Positions 26,160-35,041 of a stretch of 64,000 nt of DNA are shown here, in pieces. Under the pieces are notes generated by a model. The model ran no database searches. It saw only the letters and a program-made list of their open reading frames with translations, and was not told where the DNA came from. The position numbers and the translations under genes are program-made. Origin of the DNA: VXPQ01 sp965232485 (GTDB lineage Bacteria; Bacteroidota; Rhodothermia; Rhodothermales; VXPQ01); contig OZ246975.1 in assembly GCA_965232485.1 (NCBI GenBank), positions 434,001 through 498,000 of the forward strand, written 5' to 3'. Each line of letters begins with the position of its first letter. Position 1 is the stretch's first letter.

Positions 26160-27179
26160 TCACGCCGGAGGCGATTTCCGGCGTATGCGGCGCAGAATCA
26201 GCAGCCCCCCGATGACCGCGGCCCCGCCTGCGACCTGAATGGGGTTTACCGTTTCGCCCAGCAGAAGATAACTGGCCGTGAGCGCCGTCAGCGGCACCAG
26301 ATTGCCGTAGGCGGCGGTGTGCGAAGCGCCTACGTGGTTCACGGCGTTGTTCCATAGCGCCAGGACCAGTCCGGTGGAAAGTCCCCCGGAAAACACAATG
26401 ATTCCCCAGTGTTTCAGGGTTACCGCGCTCCAGTCCGTACGGGAAATTTCCGGGAGGCCCGCCCCGATCAGAACAGGCAGGGCGAACAGCAACGCAAGGA
26501 ACGTCAATCCGGTGGCGGAGACATGCCGCAACATCGGTTTGTTGAGCGCCGTATAACATCCCCAGGAACAAGCGGCGCACAGCATCAGCGCATTCCCGAC
26601 GAATATTCCGCTGTCGAAGGAAATCGCTCCGCCGCCGCCGACCACGACCGTCATGGCGCCTCCCAGTACGAAAAAGAGGGCGAACCAGGTCCGTCCCCGG
26701 ATGCGCTCCATCCCGAGCGCGGCGATCATGCAGGCGGCCCACAAGGGCACGCTGGTCATGATCAGCGCCGCATTGCCCGCCGTGGTGCGGTATATGCCGT
26801 GGATGAACAAAAACTGGTAGGCGACGAACCCCACCATGCCCAGTCCGGCGATGCGGAGCGGGTGTTTGCGGAGCGGTTCCCAGACGGACAGGCCTTGTTT
26901 GCGGCGGCGGTACATGTAGACTCCGCCCAGCACGAGAATCGAAACCGGAAACCGGAAACTGTTGATCATGTGCGGATGCATGACCTCGAAGACCGATTTG
27001 AGCAGGGGATAATTCACCCCCCACACGGTTACGACGAAGAGGAGCGCCGCCTCCGCGCGCCATCGTTTCCTGTTTGTCCCCGGCTCGCCCAGAGATGCGC
27101 TCGTCTGCAAGAAAGGATGCGTCGCCGCAAGATAAGGTCTGATGTTATTCGGCGGGCCCTGCGACATTTTCCTTCGCAT
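26160..27179 (-). CDS. EamA/DMT superfamily transporter
   Basis: A 339-residue protein with about ten hydrophobic helices in two EamA repeats. The first is AALLFVVTVWGVNYPLLKSV with the N-terminal EamA pattern; the second begins TGLTFLALLFALPVLIGAG and ends LTASYLLLGETVNPIQVAGGAAVIGGLLILRR. These proteins export amino acids or other metabolites across the inner membrane. It converges on the aldehyde dehydrogenase gene with about 31 bp between stops and diverges from the MerR gene, which could regulate it. Confidence 0.88.
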   Translation of the reverse strand: MRRKMSQGPPNNIRPYLAATHPFLQTSASLGEPGTNRKRWRAEAALLFVVTVWGVNYPLLKSVFEVMHPHMINSFRFPVSILVLGGVYMYRRRKQGLSVWEPLRKHPLRIAGLGMVGFVAYQFLFIHGIYRTTAGNAALIMTSVPLWAACMIAALGMERIRGRTWFALFFVLGGAMTVVVGGGGAISFDSGIFVGNALMLCAACSWGCYTALNKPMLRHVSATGLTFLALLFALPVLIGAGLPEISRTDWSAVTLKHWGIIVFSGGLSTGLVLALWNNAVNHVGASHTAAYGNLVPLTALTASYLLLGETVNPIQVAGGAAVIGGLLILRRIRRKSPPA

Positions 27180-27237
27180 TCGCCGTCGGGCTTTCGTACC
27201 TTATTGGTAATGTAGTGTTCTTGTTCGTAAAAGCTTC

Positions 27238-27570
27238 ATGCCAGGAAAGGGAATTAAAAAGCTGTACTATACGATCGGCGAAGTCAGCAAAACAACGGGT
27301 CTCGAAACCCACGTGCTGCGTTACTGGGAAACCGAATTCCAGGAGCTTCGGCCCCGGAAGAACCGCGCCGGGCATCGCGCATACACGGACGAAGACATTC
27401 GCATCGTGGAGCGCATCCAGTATTTGCTCAAGGAGCGAGGCCTGACGATCAAGGGAGCTCAGCAGATGCTTTCCGCCGAGGAATCCGGAGCCGGGGACAA
27501 GCCCGTGCGCAACCTGATCGAATTGCGGCGTTTTCTGAGCGACGTGCTTGAGCAGTTGGAAGCAGGCTGA
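27238..27570 (+). CDS. MerR family transcriptional regulator
   Basis: A 110-residue single-domain regulator. The winged helix-turn-helix reads LYYTIGEVSKTTGLETHVLR, then YWETEFQELRPRKNRAGHRA, and the short coiled-coil helix is IVERIQYLLKERGLTIKGA. No C-terminal effector domain or metal-binding Cys is present, as in the short MerR proteins common in Bacteroidota-like bacteria. It lies divergently from the EamA transporter (58-bp gap) and immediately upstream of the GntP permease. Confidence 0.88.
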   Translation: MPGKGIKKLYYTIGEVSKTTGLETHVLRYWETEFQELRPRKNRAGHRAYTDEDIRIVERIQYLLKERGLTIKGAQQMLSAEESGAGDKPVRNLIELRRFLSDVLEQLEAG

Positions 27571-27620
27571 GCGGCCCGATACTCATAGCGATTCTGGTCG
27601 GCGCCGTCGTTTTCGTCATT

Positions 27621-28943
27621 GTGGCGACGGCCCGTTTTCGCGCCCATCCGTTTCTGGTTTTGCTTGTCGCAGCCTGGTTGGTTGGATTGGCGTCGGGCTT
27701 GCCGGGCGCCGTCGTGGCGGAAGCCGTTACGGAAGGGTTTGGCGGCACGATCGGGCACATCGGGATCGTCATTGCCGCGGGCGCTATCATCGGGTCCCTG
27801 CTTGAAAAGACAGGGGGCGCGGCGCTGATGGCCCGTTCCATATTGCGCTGGATCGGCAAGGCGCGGTCGTTGCTCGCCATGAGCGTCACCGGCCTGTTCG
27901 TGTCCATTCCCGTCTTTTGCGATTCGGGATTCGTCGTGCTGTCTCCGCTGAATCGTTCGCTGGCCAGGCAGTCCGGCGCGCCGCTTGCCTCCTTTACGGT
28001 TGCGCTGAGCATGGGGTTGTACGCGGGGCATGTGTTCATTCCCCCGACGCCCGGCCCGCTGGCCGCCGCCGGAGAACTTGGGGCGGACATCGGCCTGGTG
28101 ATGCTGCTTGGTTTGGCTGTTTCCGCGCCCGTTATCGCGGCGACATGGTTTTTTGCGCGGATTGCGGGGCGGCGCATCGTCATTGAAGGAGAATCTTCCA
28201 CCGAGCAGTCCGCGGAAAAGACAGCCCCGTCGCCAGCGGGCGCCGCCTCCGAATCCATCGAACTCCGCTCCGCGGGACTGGCCTTTCTGCCCATTCTTCT
28301 TCCCGTCGCGCTCATTGCGGCCCAGTCCGTTGCATCGCTTCCCGGCCGGCCGTTGGGGGAAGGCGAGTTGTTTGCGCTGCTGCGGTTCGTCGGCAATCCC
28401 AATTCCGCCTTGCTTCTCGGGGTAGCGGCGGCGTGCGCGGCGGTATGGCGTGCGGGCGGGCGAGTCCGCAGGGAATGGATATCCGAATCGCTCCGCACGG
28501 GCGGCCTGATTATCCTCATTACCGGGGCCGGAGGCGCCTTCGGAAAGGTGCTCCAGGCTACGCCCATCGGGGGGTATCTGGGCGAACTGCTGGGCGGGGC
28601 GGGACTGGGCGCGTTCAGCCTGCTTGTTCCGTTCCTGCTGGCCGCCTCGCTCAAGACGGCCCTCGGTTCCTCGACCGTGGCCATCGTTACCGCAGCGTCC
28701 ATCGCGTTCCCGCTGTTGCCGGCGCTGGGGCTGGCGTCGTCGCTTGGACCCGTGCTGACCACGCTTGCCATCGGGGCGGGCTCCATGACGGTTTCCCATG
28801 CGAACGACAGCTACTTCTGGGTAGTGAGCCAGTTTTCCGGCATGACGGTTTCGCAGGCCTATAAATTGCATACGGTGGGTTCTGCGGTCGCGGGCGGGAC
28901 GGGCATCCTTGCGGTTCTCGCGCTGGGCGCCGCATTGGGTTAA
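27621..28943 (+). CDS. GntP family gluconate/carboxylate permease
   Basis: At least 440 residues and about 12 helices. GntP marks are HPFLVLLVAAWLVGL, the GHIGIVIAAGAIIGSLLEKTG core, VSIPVFCDSGFVVLSPL, GHVFIPPTPGPLAAAG and LKTALGSSTVAIVTAA. It imports gluconate or a related sugar acid with protons. Codons upstream of the GTG at 27621, back to the MerR stop, encode a good first helix (PILIAILVGAVVFVIVATAR), yet contain no ATG, GTG or TTG. The true start may be a rare codon such as the CTG at 27567, coupled to MerR termination. The stop is followed directly by a repeat element. Confidence 0.85.
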   Translation: MATARFRAHPFLVLLVAAWLVGLASGLPGAVVAEAVTEGFGGTIGHIGIVIAAGAIIGSLLEKTGGAALMARSILRWIGKARSLLAMSVTGLFVSIPVFCDSGFVVLSPLNRSLARQSGAPLASFTVALSMGLYAGHVFIPPTPGPLAAAGELGADIGLVMLLGLAVSAPVIAATWFFARIAGRRIVIEGESSTEQSAEKTAPSPAGAASESIELRSAGLAFLPILLPVALIAAQSVASLPGRPLGEGELFALLRFVGNPNSALLLGVAAACAAVWRAGGRVRREWISESLRTGGLIILITGAGGAFGKVLQATPIGGYLGELLGGAGLGAFSLLVPFLLAASLKTALGSSTVAIVTAASIAFPLLPALGLASSLGPVLTTLAIGAGSMTVSHANDSYFWVVSQFSGMTVSQAYKLHTVGSAVAGGTGILAVLALGAALG

Positions 28944-28944
28944 A

Positions 28945-29190
28945 GGAAGCTCTGATTAAGTCCGCAAAGATTCAGAGGCTGACAGGCGCGCGCTGGCAAG
29001 GAATGACGAAGAAGGTAGTGTGGCGGCTCCGCGTAATGAGGAATGACACAGCCAGCGCACGCCTGTCAGCATCCCGAAGGGCGCTTCACGACCGCGACAA
29101 CCCGAATCCGCCGTGTTTTTCGCTGATTTCAACGATGCAATCATGTCCGCTTTGCGCGTGAAATCGAAGCGCTGATCGAAGTGGACTTAA
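28945..29190 (+). repeat. MITE-like intergenic element (left part, interrupted by IS5)
   Basis: It begins with the terminal repeat GGAAGCTCTGATTAAGTCC one base after the GntP stop. It shares blocks with other window copies: AGGCGCGCGC-GGCAAGGAATGACG (with 59529-59632) and GAAGGGCG...TTTTTCGCTGATTTCAACG (with 35042-35168 and 60811-60957). The matching right terminal repeat, GGACTTAACCAGAGCGTCC read across the insertion, is split by the IS5 element at TTAA and resumes at 30366. No coding capacity is evident. Confidence 0.7.
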
Positions 29191-30361
29191 GGATACTCTG
29201 ATTTAATCCCCCGTTTGTATTTTACGATATATCCCATTACCAATCGAGGAAATCCGATGCTCCAGTTTTCATTCGAGGACGTAGCCTACCAAAGCCGCAC
29301 GAAAAAGACGCGTAACCAGCGATTTCTCGAGCAGATGGACTCGGTGCTTCCATGGGAGGCTTTTCTTTCGGAGTTGGAGCCTTTCTATCCGAAGGGAGCA
29401 AGGGGCCGTCCTCCGGTCGGTTTTGAGACGATGCTTCGCATCTACTTCATGCAGCAGTGGTTCGGTCATTCGGATCCGGGCATGGAAGACGCTCTTCACG
29501 ACAATATCGCGATGCGTCGTTTCGCTCGTCTTGACGCGGGCTACGCGCCGGACGAGACGACGATATGCAAGTTTCGCCACTGGCTCGAGGAGCGCGGGTT
29601 GACGAAGAGGCTTCTGTCGATTAGCAACAAGCATCTTCGTGCTCACGGCGTCATGGTTCGCGAGGGCAGCATAGTGGACGCGACGATCATTTCTGCTCCT
29701 GCGTCTACGAAGAACCGCACTGGCGCGCGCGATCCTGAGATGAAGTCCACTCGCAAGGCGAACAAGTGGCGTTTCGGGATGAAAGCGCATATCGGCACGG
29801 ACACGCAGGGCTATGTGCACAGCGTAGAGGTGACGGCTGCGAACGTGCACGACGTGACGATGATGGAGCAGTGTCTGCACGGCGAGGAGAAGGAGATTTA
29901 CGGCGACAAGGGCTACGCGTGCCGAAAGCGCAAGGAGCAGGCCGAGTCGCAAGGCGTCGCCTGGCGGGTGTTGCGCAAGGCGGCCAGAGGCAGGAAACTG
30001 ACCTGCGCGGACGCTTCGTTCAATCGCAAGAGCAACCGCATTCGTGCGCGCGTAGAACATCCCTTCGGGGTGGTCAAGCATCTTTGGGGTTACCGCAAGA
30101 CGCGCTACCGGGGGTTGCGCAAGAACGCGGCGCAGGTTTATACGCTGTTTGCGCTGGCGAATTTCTACATGGCGCGCAAGAAATTGATAGCTGTCGCCCG
30201 ATAGGTATGCCCGAGCGCCCCGTTTTGGAGCGTTCGGGGCGCAGAAACGCGACAATATCGACGATTTAACGTTGGATTCGACCAAAAATAGATCCCTGTA
30301 CGCATCGAAATCTTCAATACCTTCAATCTGACCCCAAAACACCGGATTGATCAGAGTATCC
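29191..30361 (+). mobile_element. IS5-family insertion sequence, complete
   Basis: 1171 bp bounded by imperfect inverted repeats: GGATACTCTGATTTAATCC on the left and, in reverse complement, GGATACTCTGATCAATCC on the right. A TTAA duplication lies on each side (29187-29190 and 30362-30365), which fits the YTAR target of the IS5 group. It carries one transposase gene with all catalytic residues and therefore looks recent and potentially active. Confidence 0.88.
29257..30204 (+). CDS. IS5-family DDE transposase
   Basis: A 315-residue transposase starting MLQFSFEDVAYQSRTKKTRN. The N-terminal IS5 region contains LEPFYPKGARGRPPVGFETM and YAPDETTICKFRHWLEERGL. The DDE triad is visible as VDATIISAPAS, EIYGDKGYACRKRK and RIRARVEHPFGVVKHLWGYR. 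The length matches the IS5 group. The ATG at 29257 was chosen over an upstream in-frame codon because the sequence before it is IS terminal region. There is no frameshift or premature stop. Confidence 0.93.
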   Translation: MLQFSFEDVAYQSRTKKTRNQRFLEQMDSVLPWEAFLSELEPFYPKGARGRPPVGFETMLRIYFMQQWFGHSDPGMEDALHDNIAMRRFARLDAGYAPDETTICKFRHWLEERGLTKRLLSISNKHLRAHGVMVREGSIVDATIISAPASTKNRTGARDPEMKSTRKANKWRFGMKAHIGTDTQGYVHSVEVTAANVHDVTMMEQCLHGEEKEIYGDKGYACRKRKEQAESQGVAWRVLRKAARGRKLTCADASFNRKSNRIRARVEHPFGVVKHLWGYRKTRYRGLRKNAAQVYTLFALANFYMARKKLIAVAR

Positions 30362-30376
30362 TTAACCAGAGCGTCC
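30362..30376 (+). repeat. Right end of the IS5-interrupted MITE-like element
   Basis: TTAA plus CCAGAGCGTCC. Joined to 29172-29186 this restores GGACTTAACCAGAGCGTCC, the inverted partner (16 of 19) of the left end at 28945-28963. Confidence 0.65.
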
Positions 30377-30488
30377 TTGAATTACGGGAGATCAAGCGAC
30401 GAATATGGATGCGGATCGCGTACAGATCGGATAAACGGGAAACCATTTGGCCCGCGCGCGTATCATGCCATCCTTCTTTTCTGTTTTT

Positions 30489-30562
30489 CGGGACGTGGCG
30501 CAGTCCGGTAGCGCACTTGCATGGGGTGCAAGGGGTCGTGGGTTCGAATCCCGCCGTCCCGA
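30489..30562 (+). tRNA. tRNA-Pro (anticodon GGG)
   Basis: A complete 74-nt cloverleaf. The acceptor CGGGACG pairs with CGTCCCG and the discriminator is A. The D arm is GCGC-AGTCCGGTA-GCGC. The anticodon stem CTTGC/GCAAG holds loop ATGGGGT, giving GGG. The T arm is GTGGG-TTCGAAT-CCCGC. The CCA end is not encoded. Confidence 0.93.
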
Positions 30563-30758
30563 CACGGTAAACGCCGCGGCGCAATGTTGCGCGCGGCGCG
30601 ATTGACGATGCGACGTACGCCGCGGCGCCGCCCGGCGCCGTGCGCGCGGTTGATCGCCCGACGCCTGTTCAGGCCTGTGACGCAAGGTCGTTCTTGCGTC
30701 GCCCGGCGCGAATATTTTCATCCCCACCCGAAACAAGCGATCGAATAGCAACGATACG

Positions 30759-31928
30759 ATGTCCTTGAGTAGAAAACTCCGGTACGGCATGGTGGGCGGC
30801 GGTCCTGGCGCCTTCATCGGCGAAGTCCATCGCAAGGCCGCTGCGCTCGACGGGCTTATCACCCTCGCGGCGGGCGCGTTTTCCTCCGATCCCGCCAAAT
30901 CGAAGCAACAGGGCGAAGAATTGCATCTGGACCCCGCCCGCGCGTACGGTTCCTACGAGGAAATGGCGGAGCGGGAGGCGGCCCTGCCCGAGGACGAACG
31001 CATTGATTTCGTATCGGTCGTTACGCCTAATTTTATGCATTTCCCGGTCGCGAAGACGTTCATCGAGCACGGCTTCCATGTGGTGTGCGACAAGCCCATG
31101 ACAACCACGTTGGAGGAGGCCGAAGCATTGTGCCGCCTCGTCGCCGAGCGCGACATTGTGTTCGCCCTGACGCACAATTACACGGGCTACCCCATGGTGA
31201 AACAGGCCCGCGCCATGGTGCAGAACGGCGATCTGGGCGAAATTCGCAAGGTGGTGGTCGAATATCCGCAAGGCTGGCTGGCCACGAAACTCGAAGATAC
31301 CGGCAGCAAGCAGGCCGAATGGCGCACGAATCCCGCAAAAGCCGGGGTATCGTCGGCGGTGGGGGATATCGGTTCGCATGCAGAAAACCTTGCGCGATAT
31401 ATCACCGGCCTCGAAATCGAATCGCTTTGCGCGGACGTCCACACGTTCGTGCCGGGACGGGCGCTTGAGGACGACGCCAGCATGCTGATTCATTACAAAG
31501 GCGGCGCGCGCGGCGTATTGCATTGTTCCCAGGTTTCCGCGGGCGAAGAGAACAACCTCAATATCCGCGTCTACGGCGTGAAAGGTTCGTTATCCTGGGT
31601 GCAGGAGAACCCGAATTACCTGCGCTTTTTGTCCATTGACGGACCGGAGCGCGTCTACAAGCGAGGGAATCCCTACCTCGCGGAAGCAGCCCAGCGCAAT
31701 TCCCGGCTTCCGTTCGGGCATCCCGAAGCGTTCCTCGAAGCGTTTGCGAATATCTATGTGAATGCGGCGCACGCCATCGAAGCGCACCGCACCGGAGCGG
31801 AAGCGGACGACATTACCATGGACTTTCCTACGGTGCAGGACGGCGCCGTGGGCGTACACTTCATCCATACGGCCATAGAAAGCGGCAAGAAGCGGGCCTG
31901 GGTAGACGCTTCGTATGAGGCGCCGTAG
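30759..31928 (+). CDS. Gfo/Idh/MocA family oxidoreductase
   Basis: A 389-residue NAD(P)-dependent dehydrogenase. The N-terminal Rossmann motif is YGMVGGGPGAFIGEVHRKAA, then VSVVTPNFMHFPVAKTFIEH and HVVCDKPMTTTLEEA (the family's EKP-like loop, here DKP). The C-terminal substrate domain has SSAVGDIGSHAENLARYITG with the usual catalytic D-x2-x-H. Family members oxidise sugars, inositols or sugar acids. A sugar isomerase/epimerase (39316) and a GntP permease lie within 12 kb, so sugar or polyol catabolism is plausible, but they are not one operon. Confidence 0.88.
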   Translation: MSLSRKLRYGMVGGGPGAFIGEVHRKAAALDGLITLAAGAFSSDPAKSKQQGEELHLDPARAYGSYEEMAEREAALPEDERIDFVSVVTPNFMHFPVAKTFIEHGFHVVCDKPMTTTLEEAEALCRLVAERDIVFALTHNYTGYPMVKQARAMVQNGDLGEIRKVVVEYPQGWLATKLEDTGSKQAEWRTNPAKAGVSSAVGDIGSHAENLARYITGLEIESLCADVHTFVPGRALEDDASMLIHYKGGARGVLHCSQVSAGEENNLNIRVYGVKGSLSWVQENPNYLRFLSIDGPERVYKRGNPYLAEAAQRNSRLPFGHPEAFLEAFANIYVNAAHAIEAHRTGAEADDITMDFPTVQDGAVGVHFIHTAIESGKKRAWVDASYEAP

Positions 31929-32232
31929 GGGGATGGATCACATCCGATCCGTTGCCGATTCCGAATAGAAGAAGGGCCGCTTGTTCGAGCGGTTGCCCGA
32001 ATCCTTCCCGGAGGGTTTTTGATCAGGCCCTCAATGTAGCTTTACTGCATGGCAAGGCAACGGTCTAAAAATATTAGATGCTAAAAATCACCGCCTAATA
32101 TTTTAAGGATTCTGTTTTTGCATGATTGCGGATATATATTCCGCCGAATATTTCCTCTCTGGGTCGCCGCCAGTGTGCAAATCTCGTGGATTTTCCGAGC
32201 AATGCACCAAAACCATCAGGTGGAACGGCTTC
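31929..32232. other. Intergenic region after the oxidoreductase
   Basis: 304 bp without a supported gene. The left half holds a short hairpin with a T-run (32003-32020). The right half is AT-rich and precedes the convergent end of the HEPN gene. Frames open on the plus strand here are antisense to HEPN and show no protein-like sequence. Confidence 0.5.
32003..32020 (+). terminator. Weak intrinsic terminator
   Basis: CCTTC and GAGGG pair around CCG with one G-T pair, directly followed by TTTTT. It lies 75 bp after the Gfo/Idh stop. Confidence 0.35.
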
Positions 32233-32706
32233 CTAATCTCTGCGCCCCTTAAACAAAACATATGCGGCGAAGGCGCGCCGGTTCGTCAACGATTCCCGTT
32301 CAAAATTACTAATGACATCTTCTACATCGTTAATTCGCTGGATCACTTCCGATTTGCCGAATATGGCGTCTGGCGCATAATCTGCGCGGTGGCGTTGTTC
32401 CTGCATCTGAGTGAATATCTTGGCGAATATACGGGTGCTCTCCGAAAATCGTCCAATGCTTTTTGTGTCCTGGCATCGCCTCTTTGCGGCGTTATGATCC
32501 AGCGCCCGGTATGTCAATATCCAGGCATCTGTCTTGCGAATCGCGTTTGAGCCACCTATCAGCGTATCCGCACAGGAACGCGCCAGGCAGTGGAACATGG
32601 CGTAATACGCCGTACTGACGGCGCGTCGAAGATTGGTGCCCCTTGGCCTTCCCTGCCTGGTCGGAAGCAATTCCCGTGCGGTCTTGATGAAATTCTCTAT
32701 TTCCAT
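32233..32706 (-). CDS. HEPN-domain protein (second HEPN locus)
   Basis: A 157-residue protein. RGTNLRRAVSTAYYAMFHCL is the diagnostic first HEPN helix of the family in which A-x-S-x-A-Y-Y-A-x-F-H is conserved. RFSESTRIFAKIF and EQRHRADYAPDAIF follow, supplying an R-x-H basic pair. Such proteins are predicted RNases or their relatives in toxin-antitoxin and abortive-infection contexts. The upstream gene at 32792-33139 is co-directional (85-bp gap) and may be its partner. Confidence 0.72.
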   Translation of the reverse strand: MEIENFIKTARELLPTRQGRPRGTNLRRAVSTAYYAMFHCLARSCADTLIGGSNAIRKTDAWILTYRALDHNAAKRRCQDTKSIGRFSESTRIFAKIFTQMQEQRHRADYAPDAIFGKSEVIQRINDVEDVISNFERESLTNRRAFAAYVLFKGRRD

Positions 32707-32791
32707 CTTTTCAACGCCTCCACATCGCTAAAACAGTAGTACAACGCTCTGGATCACCCGAATAAATCATTGAACAGCAAAGCGCCAAGCC

Positions 32792-33139
32792 TTATTCCGC
32801 AATGCCTTCCTTTAAATAATCCGGTATCCAATAATCCGTGTCCTCCCATTCGGATTTTTCGATGAACGAGGTTATGGCCAAAGCCGTTATTCCAAGATTT
32901 TCCATGGCAGGATCAAGAAACAGGGGCATTCTGCTGGTCCAGTGCGGATCCAGTTTACCCTGATCGCCATCGAAAATAATTTTAATCAAGAGCAGTTCGT
33001 CTCCGTCATAGCCAATATCAGGTTCGAGCACGATGGGGTCGAAGGTGAGTCCCTCTGGTCCGAAGCGCGTTGCCAGCGCATTGTGGACAATATTGCGAAG
33101 CTCGTCCAGCTTCTCCTGCGGTATCGATCTTTCGATCAT
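32792..33139 (-). CDS. Hypothetical protein upstream of HEPN gene
   Basis: A 115-residue acidic protein: MIERSIPQEKLDELRNIVHN, then FDPIVLEPDIGYDGDELLLI and DPHWTSRMPLFLDPAMENLG. Its size, acidity and place before a HEPN gene fit an antitoxin. I do not recognise the family, and the role rests on context alone. Confidence 0.55.
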   Translation of the reverse strand: MIERSIPQEKLDELRNIVHNALATRFGPEGLTFDPIVLEPDIGYDGDELLLIKIIFDGDQGKLDPHWTSRMPLFLDPAMENLGITALAITSFIEKSEWEDTDYWIPDYLKEGIAE

Positions 33140-33364
33140 GGCGATCTTCTCCGGTAGGGTTTGGAATAGGGACAGAAGGGGCGGGTGGCCTCAAGCCTGC
33201 CCGCCGCTCGACACGCCAAGCCTACGCCCGCTCCCTGCCCCTGTTCCATAACATTTTCCCGTATATTTTCCCTCCGACATCCCGCATCCAACCCCCAAAA
33301 CCGGACCCGATTCGCGCCGCGGCAGGCGCATGTTCGGGCTTACCGGGTCGCTGTGTTTCCCGCT

Positions 33365-34930
33365 ATGAAAATCCGACGCTGGAGTCCGTTTCTGATCGCT
33401 CTCGCGATCGCCTCGCTCCCCATGGCCCAGTCCGGCGAGGGAGACGTCGCCCTGATTCTTCAGGACCCGCGCCAGTTCGACAGTCCGCAGGATCACTGCG
33501 AAAGCCATCTGTGCGCAAGCCTCGTGGACTTGCTGGACAATGCGCAGGAAACCGTCGACTTTGCGATTTACGGGGCGCGCTATCAGTCGGACATACTGGA
33601 GGCTATTCTGCGCGCCCAGGAGCGGGGCGTGCGCGTCCGCGGCGTAGTGGATCGGGACGGCGACAACGAGAACTACTACCGCTCCACGGAGGAATGGGTG
33701 CGCCGCATAGGAACGATTCGGGACGATTACGCCCGCGAAGTGGCGTGCAGGAACGATTTCTCCGGGGAGCCCGGATGCAAGCGTCCAGAGGGATTCAAGG
33801 GACCGCTGCAATGCCTCGCCTACGACATAGGGGAGGACAGCATGCTGGTGGCGGGGCATGCCGCGCGAGCGCAGTTTTTGGCCGAAAACCGGATCATGCA
33901 CAACAAGTTCTTCGTGGTGGACAACCAGCAGGTCTGGACCGGTTCGGCCAACATTTCCAACTCCGGGACGGGCGGCTACAACGCGAACGCCGTCGTCGTC
34001 GCGCGCTCCGAACCGGTGGCGCAGGTCTACGCGGAGGAGTTCGAACGCCTCTGGAACCGGGGCGCAGCCTGCGACAAAGAGTCGGACGGCGTCGAGGAAT
34101 TCCAATTGTCCGACGCGAAAGTGACTACCTGGTTTTCGCCGCAGGACCAGACGATGCGCTATGGCGTCGGGAGCCTGATTTTCAGAGCGCGCGAGTACGT
34201 CAACGCGGCGGTCTTCTTTTTGACGGACAAATACATGACCGCTAACCTCATACGGGCCCATCGGCGGGGCGTCAAGGTGCGGGTGATCATCGACGCCACG
34301 GCGGCCAGGAACGGGTATTCCAAGCATGAAATTCTCCGCGAGGCGGGCGTCCCGGTAAAAATCGAAAACTGGGGCGGCAAGATGCATATGAAGGCGGCCT
34401 CTATCGACGGGAGAACGCTCGTGCTCGGCTCCATGAACTGGACCTCCGCCGGGCAGCGCAGCAACGACGAAAACACGCTGCTGGTGCAAAGCCGCCAGCT
34501 CGGACGGCAGTTCGACGACTATTTCGAGGACATCTGGGCCAGCATTCCCGAAAAATGGCAGGAACCGTTCGCCCGCCCCGACCCCGAATCCCGGGATTCC
34601 GGCGCCTCGTGCGTCGACGGGGTGGACAACGATTTCGACGATATGGTCGACGCAGCGGACCCGGGATGCTCCGAGGACGCGCCGCCGTTGCCGGAATTGC
34701 CCCCGCACCGGATCGTGACCAAGGACGAATACCGGGACATGCGCGCGTATTCGTACATGCGCTACCAGTGGTGCGACCGGAGCTATCCAGACTGGTTCGT
34801 ATGCTTGCCCTCGCGCGGCGAAGTATCCTGCGACGAGATACCTTACCGCAACTTCGCGGTGACGGGGAAGGATCCGCTTGGCCTGGACCCGGACGGCAAC
34901 GGCCTGGCGTGCGAGACAGACGATTCCTGA
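33365..34930 (+). CDS. Secreted phospholipase D-like protein with Excalibur-type C-terminus
   Basis: 521 residues with an N-terminal signal (WSPFLIALAIASLPMAQSG). Two PLD/HKD half-sites are visible: IMHNKFFVVDNQQVWTGSAN near residue 180 and KMHMKAASIDGRTLVLGSMN near 340. In both, His and Lys are kept, though the Asp is spaced as in the bacterial Nuc/PLD variants. The tail has a calcium-loop-like DGVDNDFDDMVDAADPGC and a final DPLGLDPDGNGLACE, the Excalibur pattern found on surface nucleases. A secreted nuclease or phosphodiesterase is likely. The ATG at 33365 was chosen for the signal peptide. Confidence 0.82.
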   Translation: MKIRRWSPFLIALAIASLPMAQSGEGDVALILQDPRQFDSPQDHCESHLCASLVDLLDNAQETVDFAIYGARYQSDILEAILRAQERGVRVRGVVDRDGDNENYYRSTEEWVRRIGTIRDDYAREVACRNDFSGEPGCKRPEGFKGPLQCLAYDIGEDSMLVAGHAARAQFLAENRIMHNKFFVVDNQQVWTGSANISNSGTGGYNANAVVVARSEPVAQVYAEEFERLWNRGAACDKESDGVEEFQLSDAKVTTWFSPQDQTMRYGVGSLIFRAREYVNAAVFFLTDKYMTANLIRAHRRGVKVRVIIDATAARNGYSKHEILREAGVPVKIENWGGKMHMKAASIDGRTLVLGSMNWTSAGQRSNDENTLLVQSRQLGRQFDDYFEDIWASIPEKWQEPFARPDPESRDSGASCVDGVDNDFDDMVDAADPGCSEDAPPLPELPPHRIVTKDEYRDMRAYSYMRYQWCDRSYPDWFVCLPSRGEVSCDEIPYRNFAVTGKDPLGLDPDGNGLACETDDS

Positions 34931-35041
34931 TTGCGCGCGTCGAATCCGGCGGGCGAAGCGACGCCGCGCGGGTCGCAGGGCTTATTTCGGACAAGCCGAA
35001 TCCGGGCGAGGTTCGGGGGAATGCCGTGCTGCTTGCATTTT

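Noticed and set aside
27449..28871. Minus-strand ORFs of 445 and 470 aa across the GntP gene
   Set aside because: Low-complexity Ala/Pro/Arg composition; the plus strand carries a clear permease.
30392..30898. Minus-strand ORF with GRRDSNPRPLAPHASALPDCATSR-type sequence
   Set aside because: This is the common spurious translation of a tRNA gene on the opposite strand.
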